A stretch of DNA of 64,000 nucleotides from Dechloromonas hankyongensis (GCF_022012295.1 NZ_JAKLTN010000002.1:1240001-1304000); one strand, 5' to 3'. Positions 7,129 to 15,773 are shown, counted from the stretch's first letter. Notes: a model not told the origin generated them from the sequence alone. Program-made: numbers and translations.

Positions 7129-8802
7129 ATGTACAAATACGATGCCATCGACCGTCAACTGATCAACGAACGCGTTGCCCAGTTCGGCGATCAGGTTCGC
7201 CGCTGGAAAGCCGGCGAACTGAGCGATGACGAATTCCGCCCACTGCGCCTCCAGAACGGCCTCTACATCCAGCGCCATGCGCCGATGTTCCGCATCGCCG
7301 TGCCGTACGGCATGATGAATTCCGCCCAGCTGCGCACCCTGGCCAAGGTCGCCCGTAAATACGACCGCGGCTATGGTCACTTCACGACTCGCCACAACCT
7401 GCAGCTGAACTGGCCCAAGGTCGAAGACGTGCCGGCGATCCTCGCCGAGCTGGCCGAAGTCGAGATGCATGCCATCCAGACCTCCGGCAACTGCCTGCGC
7501 AACATCACCACCGACCAGTTCGCCGGCGTCGCCGCCGACGAGATCATCGACCCCCGCCCGCTGGCCGAGATCATGCGCCAGTGGACCACCTTCCATCCGG
7601 AATTCGCCTTCCTGCCGCGCAAATTCAAGATCGCCATTTCCGGCACCCAGGAAGACCGTGCCGTGACCTGGTTCCACGACATCGGCCTGCATCTGAAGCA
7701 GGTCGACGGCCAGGTCGGCTTCACCGTCATCGTCGGCGGCGGTCTCGGCCGTACGCCGATCCGCGGCGAAATCGTGCGCGACTTCCTGCCCTGGCAGGAC
7801 ATCCTGTCCTACTGCGAAGCCATCCTGCGCGTCTATAACCGCTACGGCCGCCGCGACAACGCCTACAAGGCCCGCATCAAGATCCTCGTCCAGGCGCTCG
7901 GCGTCGATGCCTTCCGCGAGCAGGTCGAAGCCGAATGGGCGCACGGCAGGGGCGGTCCGATGACAATCACCCAGGCCGAATACGACCGCGTCGCCGCCCA
8001 CTTCACCGCCCCGGCCTACGAAACGGTCGGCGCCATCGACCTGCCGGCCGACAAGGCCTTCCAACGCTGGCTGGAACGCAACACCCACGCCCACAAGGCG
8101 GCCGGCTACGCGGCCGTCACGCTGTCGCTCAAGCAGCACGGCGTCGCGCCGGGCGACATCACCTCCGACCAGATGGAAGCCGTCGCCGACCTGGCCGACC
8201 GCTACAGCTTCGGCGAACTGCGCATCAGCCACGAGCAGAACATCATCCTGGCCGACGTCAAGAAATCGGAGCTTTTCGAAGTCTGGGAAAAAGCCAAAGC
8301 CGCCGGCCTGGCGACGCCGAACATCGGCCTGCTGACCGGCATCATCTGCTGCCCGGGCGGCGATTTCTGCGACCTGGCCAATGCCAAGTCCATCCCCATC
8401 GCCACCGCCATCCAGGCCCGCTTCGACGACCTGGACTACCTGTTCGACATCGGCGACATCGACCTCAACATCTCCGGTTGCATGAACGCCTGCGGCCATC
8501 ACCACGTCGGCCACATCGGCGTGCTCGGCGTGGACAAGAACAACGACGAGTTCTACCAGGTCACCCTCGGCGGCCGCCAGGGCAACGACGCCAAGCTCGG
8601 CAAAGTCATCGGCCCGTCCTTCTCGGCCAACGAAATGCCGGATGCCGTCGAGAAGATCATCAAGGTCTACCTCGAAAACCGCCATGCCGACGAGCGTTTC
8701 CTCGACACCTTCGATCGCATCGGCATCGACCCGTTCAAGAACCGCGTTTACGAAGGTCGTGCCCACGGCAAGGCCAAGAACGCAGAAGTGGAGGCCGCAT
8801 AA
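7129..8802 (+). CDS. cysI: Sulfite reductase, siroheme/[4Fe-4S] hemoprotein
   Basis: A 557-residue nitrite/sulfite reductase hemoprotein. Two ferredoxin-like half-domains and two siroheme-binding domains are visible: RNGLYIQRH-type and RHNLQLNW patterns near residues 45-90, then GNCLRNIT near 120. The cluster ligands are C408-x5-C414 (in GIICCPGGDFC) and C451-x3-C455 (in SGCMNACGHH). It reduces sulfite to sulfide with six electrons. Its place between a TSUP permease and DUF934/cysH, next to cysB, argues for sulfite rather than nitrite. No flavoprotein CysJ is in the window; in this gene arrangement the electron donor is likely ferredoxin or an unlinked reductase. Overlaps the next gene by TAATG. 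Confidence 0.93.
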   Translation: MYKYDAIDRQLINERVAQFGDQVRRWKAGELSDDEFRPLRLQNGLYIQRHAPMFRIAVPYGMMNSAQLRTLAKVARKYDRGYGHFTTRHNLQLNWPKVEDVPAILAELAEVEMHAIQTSGNCLRNITTDQFAGVAADEIIDPRPLAEIMRQWTTFHPEFAFLPRKFKIAISGTQEDRAVTWFHDIGLHLKQVDGQVGFTVIVGGGLGRTPIRGEIVRDFLPWQDILSYCEAILRVYNRYGRRDNAYKARIKILVQALGVDAFREQVEAEWAHGRGGPMTITQAEYDRVAAHFTAPAYETVGAIDLPADKAFQRWLERNTHAHKAAGYAAVTLSLKQHGVAPGDITSDQMEAVADLADRYSFGELRISHEQNIILADVKKSELFEVWEKAKAAGLATPNIGLLTGIICCPGGDFCDLANAKSIPIATAIQARFDDLDYLFDIGDIDLNISGCMNACGHHHVGHIGVLGVDKNNDEFYQVTLGGRQGNDAKLGKVIGPSFSANEMPDAVEKIIKVYLENRHADERFLDTFDRIGIDPFKNRVYEGRAHGKAKNAEVEAA

Positions 8803-9308
8803 TGGCGCAACTGATCAAAAACGGCGCCGCCGCGACCGATAGCTGGAATACCCTGGAACTGACCGAAGGCGAAACGCCGGAAACCGTGGCCCTGCCGGCC
8901 GGCGAGGTCATCTTCCCGCTCGCCGTGTGGCAGGCGCGCAAGGCCGAGATCGCCGCCCGGCCGCATATCGGTCTACTGCTGCAATCGGGTGACCGCGTCG
9001 AGGACGTGGCCGACGACCTCGCGTCCTTCGCCGTCATCGCCGTTCATTTCCCGAAATTCGTCGATGGCCGCGGCTATTCGACCGCCGCCCTGATTCGCCA
9101 GCGCTACGGCTACACCGGCGAACTGCGTGCCGTCGGCGACGTGCTGCATGATCAGCTGTTCTTCATGCGCCGCGTCGGTTTCGACAGCTATGCGCTGAAA
9201 GACGGCAAGAACCTGGCCTACGCCCTCGAAGCCGGCTTCACGCCATTCGGCGATGCCTACCAGGGTGCCACCACCCAGCCCCAACCCTATTTCCGCCGTC
9301 GCGCCTGA
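8802..9308 (+). CDS. DUF934 protein linked to sulfite reductase
   Basis: A 168-residue soluble protein of the DUF934 family, nearly always next to cysI and cysH in proteobacteria. Recognisable elements are VALPAGEVIFPLAVW near residue 30, FPKFVDGRGYSTAALIRQRY near 85-105, and GELRAVGDVLHDQLFFMRR with GFDSYAL near 107-135. No cofactor motif is visible. Its function is unknown; co-occurrence suggests an accessory to sulfite reduction (for example electron delivery or assembly), which is inference. The start ATG overlaps the cysI stop (TAATG), indicating tight coupling. Confidence 0.88.
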   Translation: MAQLIKNGAAATDSWNTLELTEGETPETVALPAGEVIFPLAVWQARKAEIAARPHIGLLLQSGDRVEDVADDLASFAVIAVHFPKFVDGRGYSTAALIRQRYGYTGELRAVGDVLHDQLFFMRRVGFDSYALKDGKNLAYALEAGFTPFGDAYQGATTQPQPYFRRRA

Positions 9309-9317
9309 GACCCCGAG

Positions 9318-10037
9318 ATGTCGCCCAGCCTGCTCAATATCACCCCGGAACTGACCGCCAGCGTCGCCACCAAGACCGCCGCCGTCAAGGTGCTGCTCAC
9401 TGACATCGCCGGCAACTGGTCGCCGGCCGCCTTCGCCAACAGCCTGGGCGCCGAGGACATGGTGCTGACCGACCTCATCGTCAAGGCCAAGCTGCCGATC
9501 GAGATCTTCAGCCTGGATACCGGCCGTCTGCCGCTGGAAACCTACGACCTGATCGCCGCGGTGCAAAAGCACTACGACCTGAAGCTGAAGGTCTATTTCC
9601 CGCAGGCCGAGGAAGTCGAAAGCTACGTCCGCCAACACGGCATCAACGCCTTCTACGATTCGGTCACCCTGCGCAAGGCCTGCTGTTATGCGCGCAAGGT
9701 CGAACCGCTGAAGCGCGCCCTGGCCGGCAAGCGCGCCTGGATCACCGGCCTGCGCGCCCAGCAGGCGGCCACACGTGTCGGCCTGCCCTTCCGCGAATAC
9801 GATGAAGGCAACGGCCTGGAGAAATTCAATCCGCTGTCCGACTGGACGGAAAAGGAAGTGTGGACCTACATCAAGCAGCACGCCGTGCCGTACAACGCGC
9901 TGCACGACAAGTTCTACCCCAGCATCGGCTGCGCCCCCTGTACGCGTGCCATTTCGCCGGGCGAGGACGTGCGCGCCGGCCGTTGGTGGTGGGAAAACCC
10001 CGAATCCAAGGAATGTGGACTGCACGTCAAGGCCTGA
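9318..10037 (+). CDS. cysH: Adenylylsulfate (APS) reductase, iron-sulfur CysH type
   Basis: A 239-residue PAPS/APS reductase. The adenylyl-binding region includes SLGAEDMVLTDLI (42-54) and SLDTGRLPLETY (65-76). It carries the cysteine set of the [4Fe-4S] APS-reducing subtype: C122-C123 in RKACCYARK, C205-x2-C208 in GCAPCTR, and the catalytic C233 in ECGLH. That set is absent from the PAPS-only enzymes of enterics, so the substrate is most likely APS, and no APS kinase (CysC) is needed; none is present here. It makes sulfite with thioredoxin as donor, feeding CysI. It ends the operon; a clear terminator follows. Confidence 0.93.
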   Translation: MSPSLLNITPELTASVATKTAAVKVLLTDIAGNWSPAAFANSLGAEDMVLTDLIVKAKLPIEIFSLDTGRLPLETYDLIAAVQKHYDLKLKVYFPQAEEVESYVRQHGINAFYDSVTLRKACCYARKVEPLKRALAGKRAWITGLRAQQAATRVGLPFREYDEGNGLEKFNPLSDWTEKEVWTYIKQHAVPYNALHDKFYPSIGCAPCTRAISPGEDVRAGRWWWENPESKECGLHVKA

Positions 10038-10067
10038 TCGCTGCAACGATCCTCTGCCCGACCGACC

Positions 10068-10096
10068 AAGCCCGGCTCCATGCCGGGCTTTTCTTT
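10068..10096 (+). terminator. Rho-independent terminator after cysH
   Basis: A 9-bp stem AAGCCCGGC / GCCGGGCTT around a 5-base loop (TCCAT), followed by TTCTTTT. It ends the sulfur operon. Confidence 0.85.
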
Positions 10097-10169
10097 TGTG
10101 GGCGGTGATGCGCGCTTGGCGAAACCGATTTACCATGTGTCGCACATGATGCTTTTTCGACCCGGAATA

Positions 10170-10189
10170 CTTGCTATGGATAGAGCAAG
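10170..10189. promoter_or_regulatory. Inverted repeat upstream of the penicillin-binding protein gene
   Basis: CTTGCT-ATGGATAG-AGCAAG, a perfect 6-bp inverted repeat with an 8-base spacer, 52 bases before the start codon. It could be an operator or a leader hairpin. I see no clear -35/-10 pair around it. Confidence 0.35.
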
Positions 10190-10241
10190 GGCCGGTTGAA
10201 AAATTACTCACATAACACTTACAGACGCCCAGCACCCATCG

Positions 10242-13200
10242 ATGTCAGGTATCGCGCCCAACGAAAAAAGCCAGCCTCGACGCTGGAAGCTTTATCTTTC
10301 TGTTTCCGTCCTTGCCCTTGGCGCCGTCGCCGGTACCGTTGCCTGGATCGAGCTGCAGGAGTCCTCCTTCCAGGCCGACTACTTCGCCCGACTGGCCAAG
10401 ACCTCGACGTGGACCGTCGAACCGGGTGAAGACAAGAGCATCTGGCTACCGAGCAGCGGCCCCTACGAACAGCGCCTCGGTTATGCCCAGCTCAAGGGCT
10501 TCCTGCCCCGCATGGCCAGTGCCGGCTTCACCATTACCGCCCAGGCGCGGCAGTCGCAGGGCTTCCGCGACATCGTCAATCAAGGGCATTTCCCGATTTA
10601 TCGCGAAAAGTCGCGGGCCGGCCTGACCATTCTCGATCGCCACGACAAGGCGCTCTACGACAGCCAGTATCCGCGGGTGCAATACGCCGATTTCGAGACC
10701 ACACCTTCCGTGCTGGTCGAAGCCCTGCTCTTCATCGAAAACCGCGACCTGCTCGACCCCAATACCCCGAAACGCAACCCAGCCGTCGACTGGGGCCGGC
10801 TGACCCGGGTCGCTGCCGGCCAGGCTATGCGCCAGGTCAATCTGGGCGGCGGACGGGCCGGCGGCAGCACGCTGGCCACGCAGATCGAGAAATTCCGCCA
10901 TTCCCCCGGCGGCCGCACCCACGACACCGACGACAAGTACCACCAGATGATGTCGGCCGCCCTGCGCGCCTACCAGGACGGCGAGGAAACCCTGGCGGCG
11001 CGCCGCCGCATCGTGCTCGACTTCATCAATTCCGTTCCGCTCGGCGGCATTCCCGGCTACGGTGAGGTCAATGGCCTGGGCGATGGCCTGTGGGCCTGGT
11101 ACGGCCAGGATTTTGCCCGCGTCAATCGTCTGTTGGCCGATCCCAGCGCCGACCTGACCGAACGCGCCCAGGCCTTCAAGCAGGCGCTGTCGCTCTTTGT
11201 CGCCCAGCGCCGCCCGTCCGGCCTGCTCGGCGACACCACCGGGCGCCTCAACGCCCTGACCGACAGCTACATCCGTCTGCTCGCCGAAGACAAGCTGATC
11301 CCCGCCGATTTGCGCGAAGCCGCCCTCCAGGTGGAAATCCACCCGGCACGCCAGGCACGGCCCGGCGAAGAAGTTTCCTTCGTCGAACGCAAGGCGGTCA
11401 ATGACATCCGCAGCACGCTCAGCGACCTGCTCGACGTCGAAAACCTCTACGCCCTCGACCGCTACGACCTGACCGTCCATACCACCCTCGACGGCCCCAG
11501 CCAGCAGGCGGTGACGCGCATCCTCAACCGCCTCGCCGACCCGGCCTTTCTGGCCTGTGCCGGCCTCAAGGAAACCCGCCTGCTCGACAAGGGCGACCCC
11601 AAACAGGTCAATTACAGCCTGACCCTCTACGAGCGCACGCCGAACGCCAACGTGCTGCGCATCCAGGCCGACAACCTCGACCAGCCGCTCGACATCAACG
11701 CCGGCACCAAGCTCGATCTCGGCTCCAGCGCCAAGTTCCGCACCCTGGTCTCCTACCTGCTGGTCGTCGCCGACCTGCACAAGCGCTACGGGAGCATGCC
11801 GACCGAGGAACTGGCCAAGCTGCCGCGTCATCCGGCCGACCGCCTGAGCAACTGGGTCATCGACACCTTGCGTGCCAAGCCGGAGATGACGCTGGAAGCC
11901 CTGCTCGAAGCGGCGATGGAGCGCCGCTACTCGGCCAGCCCCGGCGAAACCTTCTTTACCGGCGGCGGCATCCACCGCTTCAGCAATTTCAAGCACGAAG
12001 ACGACGGCAAGAACCCCAGCGTGGCCGAGGCGCTCGAACAATCGGTCAATCTGGCCTTTGTCCGCATCATGCATGACGTCGTCCATTACCACGCCTACGA
12101 GGCGGTCGATGCCCCGGCGCGCGGGCTGCGCGACAAGACCGACGACGAAACCCGCCAGGCTTTCCTCAACCGCTTCGCCGAACGCGAAGGCCTGGGCTTC
12201 CTGCGCACCTACTGGCACAAGTACCGCGACGTGGCGCCGGAAGATCGCCTGGAAGTGCTCAGCGACTCGGTTCCCGCCCGCCCCGTGCCACAGGCCGCCG
12301 CCTACCTGAGCGTGCTGCCGAAGAGCGACTTCGCCAGCTTCACCGCCTTCATGCGCAAGCAGCTGGGCGACAAGGCCGGCACCGACGCCGGCCTGCGCAA
12401 GCTATTCGACGCCCACGCCACCCGCCAATACAGCCTGGCCGACCAGGGCTACCTGGCCCGCGTGCATCCGCTCGAACTGTGGCTGGTCCGCCACCTGCAG
12501 AGCGAGCCGAAAGCGACGCTCAAGGACATCGTGCCGGCCAGCGTCGAAGCCCGCCGCGATGCCTCGAAATGGCTGTTCGCCCCGCGCTTCAAGCATGCCC
12601 AGCAGGTGCGCATCGACATCGTCGTCGAAGTCGCCGCCTTCGAGCGCATCGCCGAGGAATGGCGACGCCTGGGTTACCCCTTCGAACATCTGGTGCCCTC
12701 GCTGGCCACCTCGATTGGCAGTTCGGCCGACCGGCCGGCCGCACTGGCCGAACTGATGGGCATCGTGGTCAATGACGGCATCCGCCGCCCGACCGTGCGT
12801 ATCGACGAACTGCACTTCGCGACCAACACCCCGTTCGAGACCCGCCTGCAGCGTCAAACCGAAGCCGGCCAGCGCGTGATGCCGGTCGAGGTCGCCCAGG
12901 TCACCCGCCGCGCTCTGCTGCGCGTGGTCAACAGCGGCACGGCGCGCCGCATCAAGGACGCCTACAAGGACAACGAGGAAAAGCCGCTGCTGGTCGGCGG
13001 CAAGACAGGCACCGGCGACCACCGCTCCAAGGTCATCGGTGCCGGTGGCGAAGTGCGCAGCGCCAAGGTGATGAACCGGGCGGCGACCTTCGCCTTCTAC
13101 ATCGGCGACCGCTTCTACGGCGTGGTCACCGCCTTCGTTCCCGGCTCGAAGGCGGCCGGTTACGATTTCACGTCGGCGCTGCCGGTGCAGATCATGAAGG

Positions 13201-13268
13201 AAATGGAACCCGCTCTGCGCCCGCTGATCGCGGACCGCCCCGCCGCGGAAGGCAAGTGCAAGGGCTAA
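10242..13268 (+). CDS. Large divergent class A penicillin-binding protein (GT51 plus transpeptidase)
   Basis: A 1008-residue membrane-anchored murein synthase. One N-terminal membrane helix spans residues 17-36. The GT51 glycosyltransferase region (about 120-300) has the catalytic Glu in FIENRD (E166) and GGSTLATQ (207-214). However, the usual EDRxF reads ENRDL, and the RKxxE element reads DKYHQ, so the second acidic position looks changed. The penicillin-binding domain has all three motifs: SxxK at S495-K498 (GSSAKF), SxN at 601-603 (QSVNLAF), and KTGT at 921-924. About 100 residues precede the GT domain, and the span between SxN and KTG is unusually long. It would polymerise and cross-link peptidoglycan; transglycosylase activity should be treated as unproven. 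It stands alone between cysH and the acetate kinase fusion. Confidence 0.8.
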   Translation: MSGIAPNEKSQPRRWKLYLSVSVLALGAVAGTVAWIELQESSFQADYFARLAKTSTWTVEPGEDKSIWLPSSGPYEQRLGYAQLKGFLPRMASAGFTITAQARQSQGFRDIVNQGHFPIYREKSRAGLTILDRHDKALYDSQYPRVQYADFETTPSVLVEALLFIENRDLLDPNTPKRNPAVDWGRLTRVAAGQAMRQVNLGGGRAGGSTLATQIEKFRHSPGGRTHDTDDKYHQMMSAALRAYQDGEETLAARRRIVLDFINSVPLGGIPGYGEVNGLGDGLWAWYGQDFARVNRLLADPSADLTERAQAFKQALSLFVAQRRPSGLLGDTTGRLNALTDSYIRLLAEDKLIPADLREAALQVEIHPARQARPGEEVSFVERKAVNDIRSTLSDLLDVENLYALDRYDLTVHTTLDGPSQQAVTRILNRLADPAFLACAGLKETRLLDKGDPKQVNYSLTLYERTPNANVLRIQADNLDQPLDINAGTKLDLGSSAKFRTLVSYLLVVADLHKRYGSMPTEELAKLPRHPADRLSNWVIDTLRAKPEMTLEALLEAAMERRYSASPGETFFTGGGIHRFSNFKHEDDGKNPSVAEALEQSVNLAFVRIMHDVVHYHAYEAVDAPARGLRDKTDDETRQAFLNRFAEREGLGFLRTYWHKYRDVAPEDRLEVLSDSVPARPVPQAAAYLSVLPKSDFASFTAFMRKQLGDKAGTDAGLRKLFDAHATRQYSLADQGYLARVHPLELWLVRHLQSEPKATLKDIVPASVEARRDASKWLFAPRFKHAQQVRIDIVVEVAAFERIAEEWRRLGYPFEHLVPSLATSIGSSADRPAALAELMGIVVNDGIRRPTVRIDELHFATNTPFETRLQRQTEAGQRVMPVEVAQVTRRALLRVVNSGTARRIKDAYKDNEEKPLLVGGKTGTGDHRSKVIGAGGEVRSAKVMNRAATFAFYIGDRFYGVVTAFVPGSKAAGYDFTSALPVQIMKEMEPALRPLIADRPAAEGKCKG

Positions 13269-13316
13269 GGCCGCCCCACACTCAGGGAAATCCACACTTT
13301 GCTGCAATGCAACACA

Positions 13317-13340
13317 ATGGTAGCCTAGGCACCATAAAAT
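13317..13340 (+). promoter_or_regulatory. Palindromic operator candidate and -10 element before the fusion gene
   Basis: ATGGTAGCCTAGGCACCAT (13317-13335) is almost perfectly palindromic: an 8-bp palindrome GCCTAGGC flanked by ATGGT and ACCAT, with one extra A. It abuts a -10-like TAAAAT (13335-13340) that lies 24 bases before the start codon of the fusion gene, so it occupies the expected -35/spacer zone. That position suits a repressor or activator site. The regulator is unknown. Confidence 0.45.
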
Positions 13341-13364
13341 AACGCCGTCCAAGCGAGAAACAGC

Positions 13365-15671
13365 ATGAGTGAAATTGATCTGAAGCGCTTCTTCCTCGAG
13401 CAGGTCCGTCTGTTCGAAAACTTCCCGGCCGAAAAGGTCGAGGAAATCGTCATCAAATCGCGGCTGGCCACCTTCGAGGGTAACGAGGCGATCCTCGAAA
13501 CCGGCGACGAGGGCAAGGTTTTCGGCGTGCTGATCAGCGGCCACGCCGAGATTTCGATGACCGACAACACCGGCACGCGCAGCGTGGTTGGCCAGCTCGA
13601 AGCCGGCGACGTGTTCGGCGTGCTGTCGCTGCTCACCGGCGAGCGCGTCACGGCCGATGTGATCGCCGGCAACCGCTGCTTCGCCCTGATGATCCCGCAG
13701 GACGTGTTCAACACGCACATCCTGGCCAATCCGAAGGCCGTCGCCTATCTGTCCCGCCTGCTCGCCGAGCGCACCCGCGCCATTTCGCTCGACCAGGCCA
13801 ATGCCCCGGCCAAATCGGACGACCCCTACGCGCTGTCTCTGCACACCAACCAGCCGGGCAAGGTCGTCGTCCTCAATGTCGGCATCAGCCAGATTCATTT
13901 CGGCATCTACGATACCGAGGAAAGCGGCGCCGACGTCCATGGCATCATCGACCACGCCGACCAGCAGGCCACCCACATCACGGTCATGGTCGGCCCGCAG
14001 CAGAAGAGCATGGAACACGCCCCGTTCAAGCTCTCCGACCTGTTCACGGTGATGCGTGAAGCCACCGCCCTGCTCGGTCCGGCCTTCACCTTCCACCCCG
14101 AGGACGTCACCGCCATCGGCCACCGCGTCGTGCATGGCGGCAACCGCTTCTCCAGCTCGGTGGTCATCACCCCGGCGGTCATCGCCGACATCGAGGAACT
14201 GGCCGTCTTCGCGCCGCTGCACAACCCGGCCAACGTGGCCGGCATCCGCGTCGCCCAGAAGCAATTCCCCAATGTGCCGCAGGTCGCCGTTTTCGACACC
14301 GCCTTCCACCAGACGCTGGCCCCCTACGCCTACCTGTATGGCCTGCCCTACGAGCTGTACAAGCAGCACGGCATCCGCCGCTACGGCTTCCACGGCACGT
14401 CGCACCGCTACGTGTCGCTGAAGTCGGCCGAAGTGCTGAAGCGCCCGTTGGGCGAACTGGAAATCGTCTCCTGCCACCTCGGCATCGGCGCCTCGCTGTG
14501 CGCCATCGACCATGGCCGCTCGATCGACACCACCATGGGCATGACGCCGAGCGACGGCCTGATCATGCCCAGCCGCTCGGGCAGCATCGATCCGGCAGTG
14601 ATGATCCACCTGATGGAACAGCACAACATGTCGCCCGAGCAGCTGTCCACGCTGATCAACAGCGAAAGCGGCCTGAAGGGCATTTCCGGCATCTCGAGCG
14701 ACATCCGCGACATCGAGGCGGCAGCGGCCGACGGTCACCACCGCGCCCTCCTCGCCCACAAGGCCTACTGCTATCAGGTGCGCAAGAATATCGGCGCCTA
14801 TGTCGCGGCCATGGGCGGCATCGACGTCCTGGCCTTCACCGGCGATGTCGGCGAAATCAGCGCCACGGTGCGCAGCCTGGCCTGCCAGGGCCTCGAATTC
14901 ATGGGCATCAAGCTCGACGAGGAAAAGAACCGCAACCTCGGCCGCATCGATGACTACGCGGTGATTTCGACCGACGATTCGCCGGTCACCGTCCTCGTCG
15001 TCACCAACGACGACGAACGCCTGGTGGCTTGGGAAACCTTGCGCGCCATCGAGCGCAACGCCCTGTTGCTGGCCGCCAATGCCGAAGATACGCCGATTCC
15101 GGTCGAGATTTCCGCCCACCACGTGCATCTGTCGCAAGCCGACGTCGAGGCGCTGTTCGGCCCGGGCCACCAGCTGACGCCGAAGAGCGAGCTGTCGCAG
15201 CCCGGCCAGTTCGCCTGCGAGGAGCAGGTCCATCTGGTCGGCCCCAAGGGGCGCATCGCCAAGGTGCGTGTCCTCGGTCCGACCCGTAAGGAAACCCAGG
15301 TCGAGATCGCGATGACCGAGCAGTTCAAGCTCGGCATCCAGCCGCCGATCCGCCAGTCCGGCGACCTGGCCGGCACGCCGGGCATCACGCTCGAAGGCCC
15401 GTACGGATCAACGACCATCGAGCGCGGCGTGGTCTGCGCCCAGCGTCACATCCACATGACGCCGGAAGACGCCATGCGTTTCCATGTCCGCGACAACTAC
15501 GTCGTCCGCGTGCGCATCGAAGGTGAACGCCAGCTGATTTTCGGTGACGTCGTCTGCCGCGTCAGCCCGAGCTTCCGCCTGGCCATGCATATCGACACCG
15601 ACGAAGGCAACGCCGGCAACATCCAGACCGGCATGCTCGGCTACATCGAGGAAATCCAGAGCCGGCACTAG
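13365..15671 (+). CDS. Fusion: cNMP-binding-like domain, acetate kinase-like domain, PduL phosphotransacylase
   Basis: One uninterrupted 768-residue chain with three parts. Residues 8-130 are a cyclic-nucleotide-binding (CRP-like) beta-roll (ILETGDEGKVFGVLISGHAE, GDVFGVLSLLTGE); the usual Gly-Glu and Arg of the phosphate pocket are replaced. Residues about 165-560 are acetate/propionate kinase: N171, R254 in GHRVVHGG, D311 in VFDTAFH, H343/H347 in FHGTSH, R404 in SRSG and E497 match catalytic positions. But the N-terminal loop reads NVGISQIH instead of NAGSSSLK, HLGNG reads HLGIG, and GGIGEN reads GDVGEI. Residues about 578-768 are PduL, with zinc-type HHVHLS (585-590) and QRHIHM (693-698) and the closing HIDTDEGNA. 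Together this could run acyl-CoA to acyl phosphate to acid plus ATP under control of a small ligand. No adhesion or frameshift sign is seen; codon use matches neighbours. Whether all parts are active is unknown. Confidence 0.9.
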   Translation: MSEIDLKRFFLEQVRLFENFPAEKVEEIVIKSRLATFEGNEAILETGDEGKVFGVLISGHAEISMTDNTGTRSVVGQLEAGDVFGVLSLLTGERVTADVIAGNRCFALMIPQDVFNTHILANPKAVAYLSRLLAERTRAISLDQANAPAKSDDPYALSLHTNQPGKVVVLNVGISQIHFGIYDTEESGADVHGIIDHADQQATHITVMVGPQQKSMEHAPFKLSDLFTVMREATALLGPAFTFHPEDVTAIGHRVVHGGNRFSSSVVITPAVIADIEELAVFAPLHNPANVAGIRVAQKQFPNVPQVAVFDTAFHQTLAPYAYLYGLPYELYKQHGIRRYGFHGTSHRYVSLKSAEVLKRPLGELEIVSCHLGIGASLCAIDHGRSIDTTMGMTPSDGLIMPSRSGSIDPAVMIHLMEQHNMSPEQLSTLINSESGLKGISGISSDIRDIEAAAADGHHRALLAHKAYCYQVRKNIGAYVAAMGGIDVLAFTGDVGEISATVRSLACQGLEFMGIKLDEEKNRNLGRIDDYAVISTDDSPVTVLVVTNDDERLVAWETLRAIERNALLLAANAEDTPIPVEISAHHVHLSQADVEALFGPGHQLTPKSELSQPGQFACEEQVHLVGPKGRIAKVRVLGPTRKETQVEIAMTEQFKLGIQPPIRQSGDLAGTPGITLEGPYGSTTIERGVVCAQRHIHMTPEDAMRFHVRDNYVVRVRIEGERQLIFGDVVCRVSPSFRLAMHIDTDEGNAGNIQTGMLGYIEEIQSRH

Positions 15672-15773
15672 GGCGTGGCGCGGTAAGCGATGGGCTGCGC
15701 CGCCCCCTTGCCTTTCAGGTTTGCCCGGGCGCAGTCCCGCCGGCGGCGGTGAACAAACCCCCGTCGGGATGAA

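Noticed and set aside
12402-15233. A 943-codon open frame on the minus strand, antisense to the PBP and fusion genes
   Set aside because: High G+C in third positions removes stops in the antisense frame. The product is low-complexity (Gly/Asp/Val-rich) with no domain, while the plus strand carries clear families.
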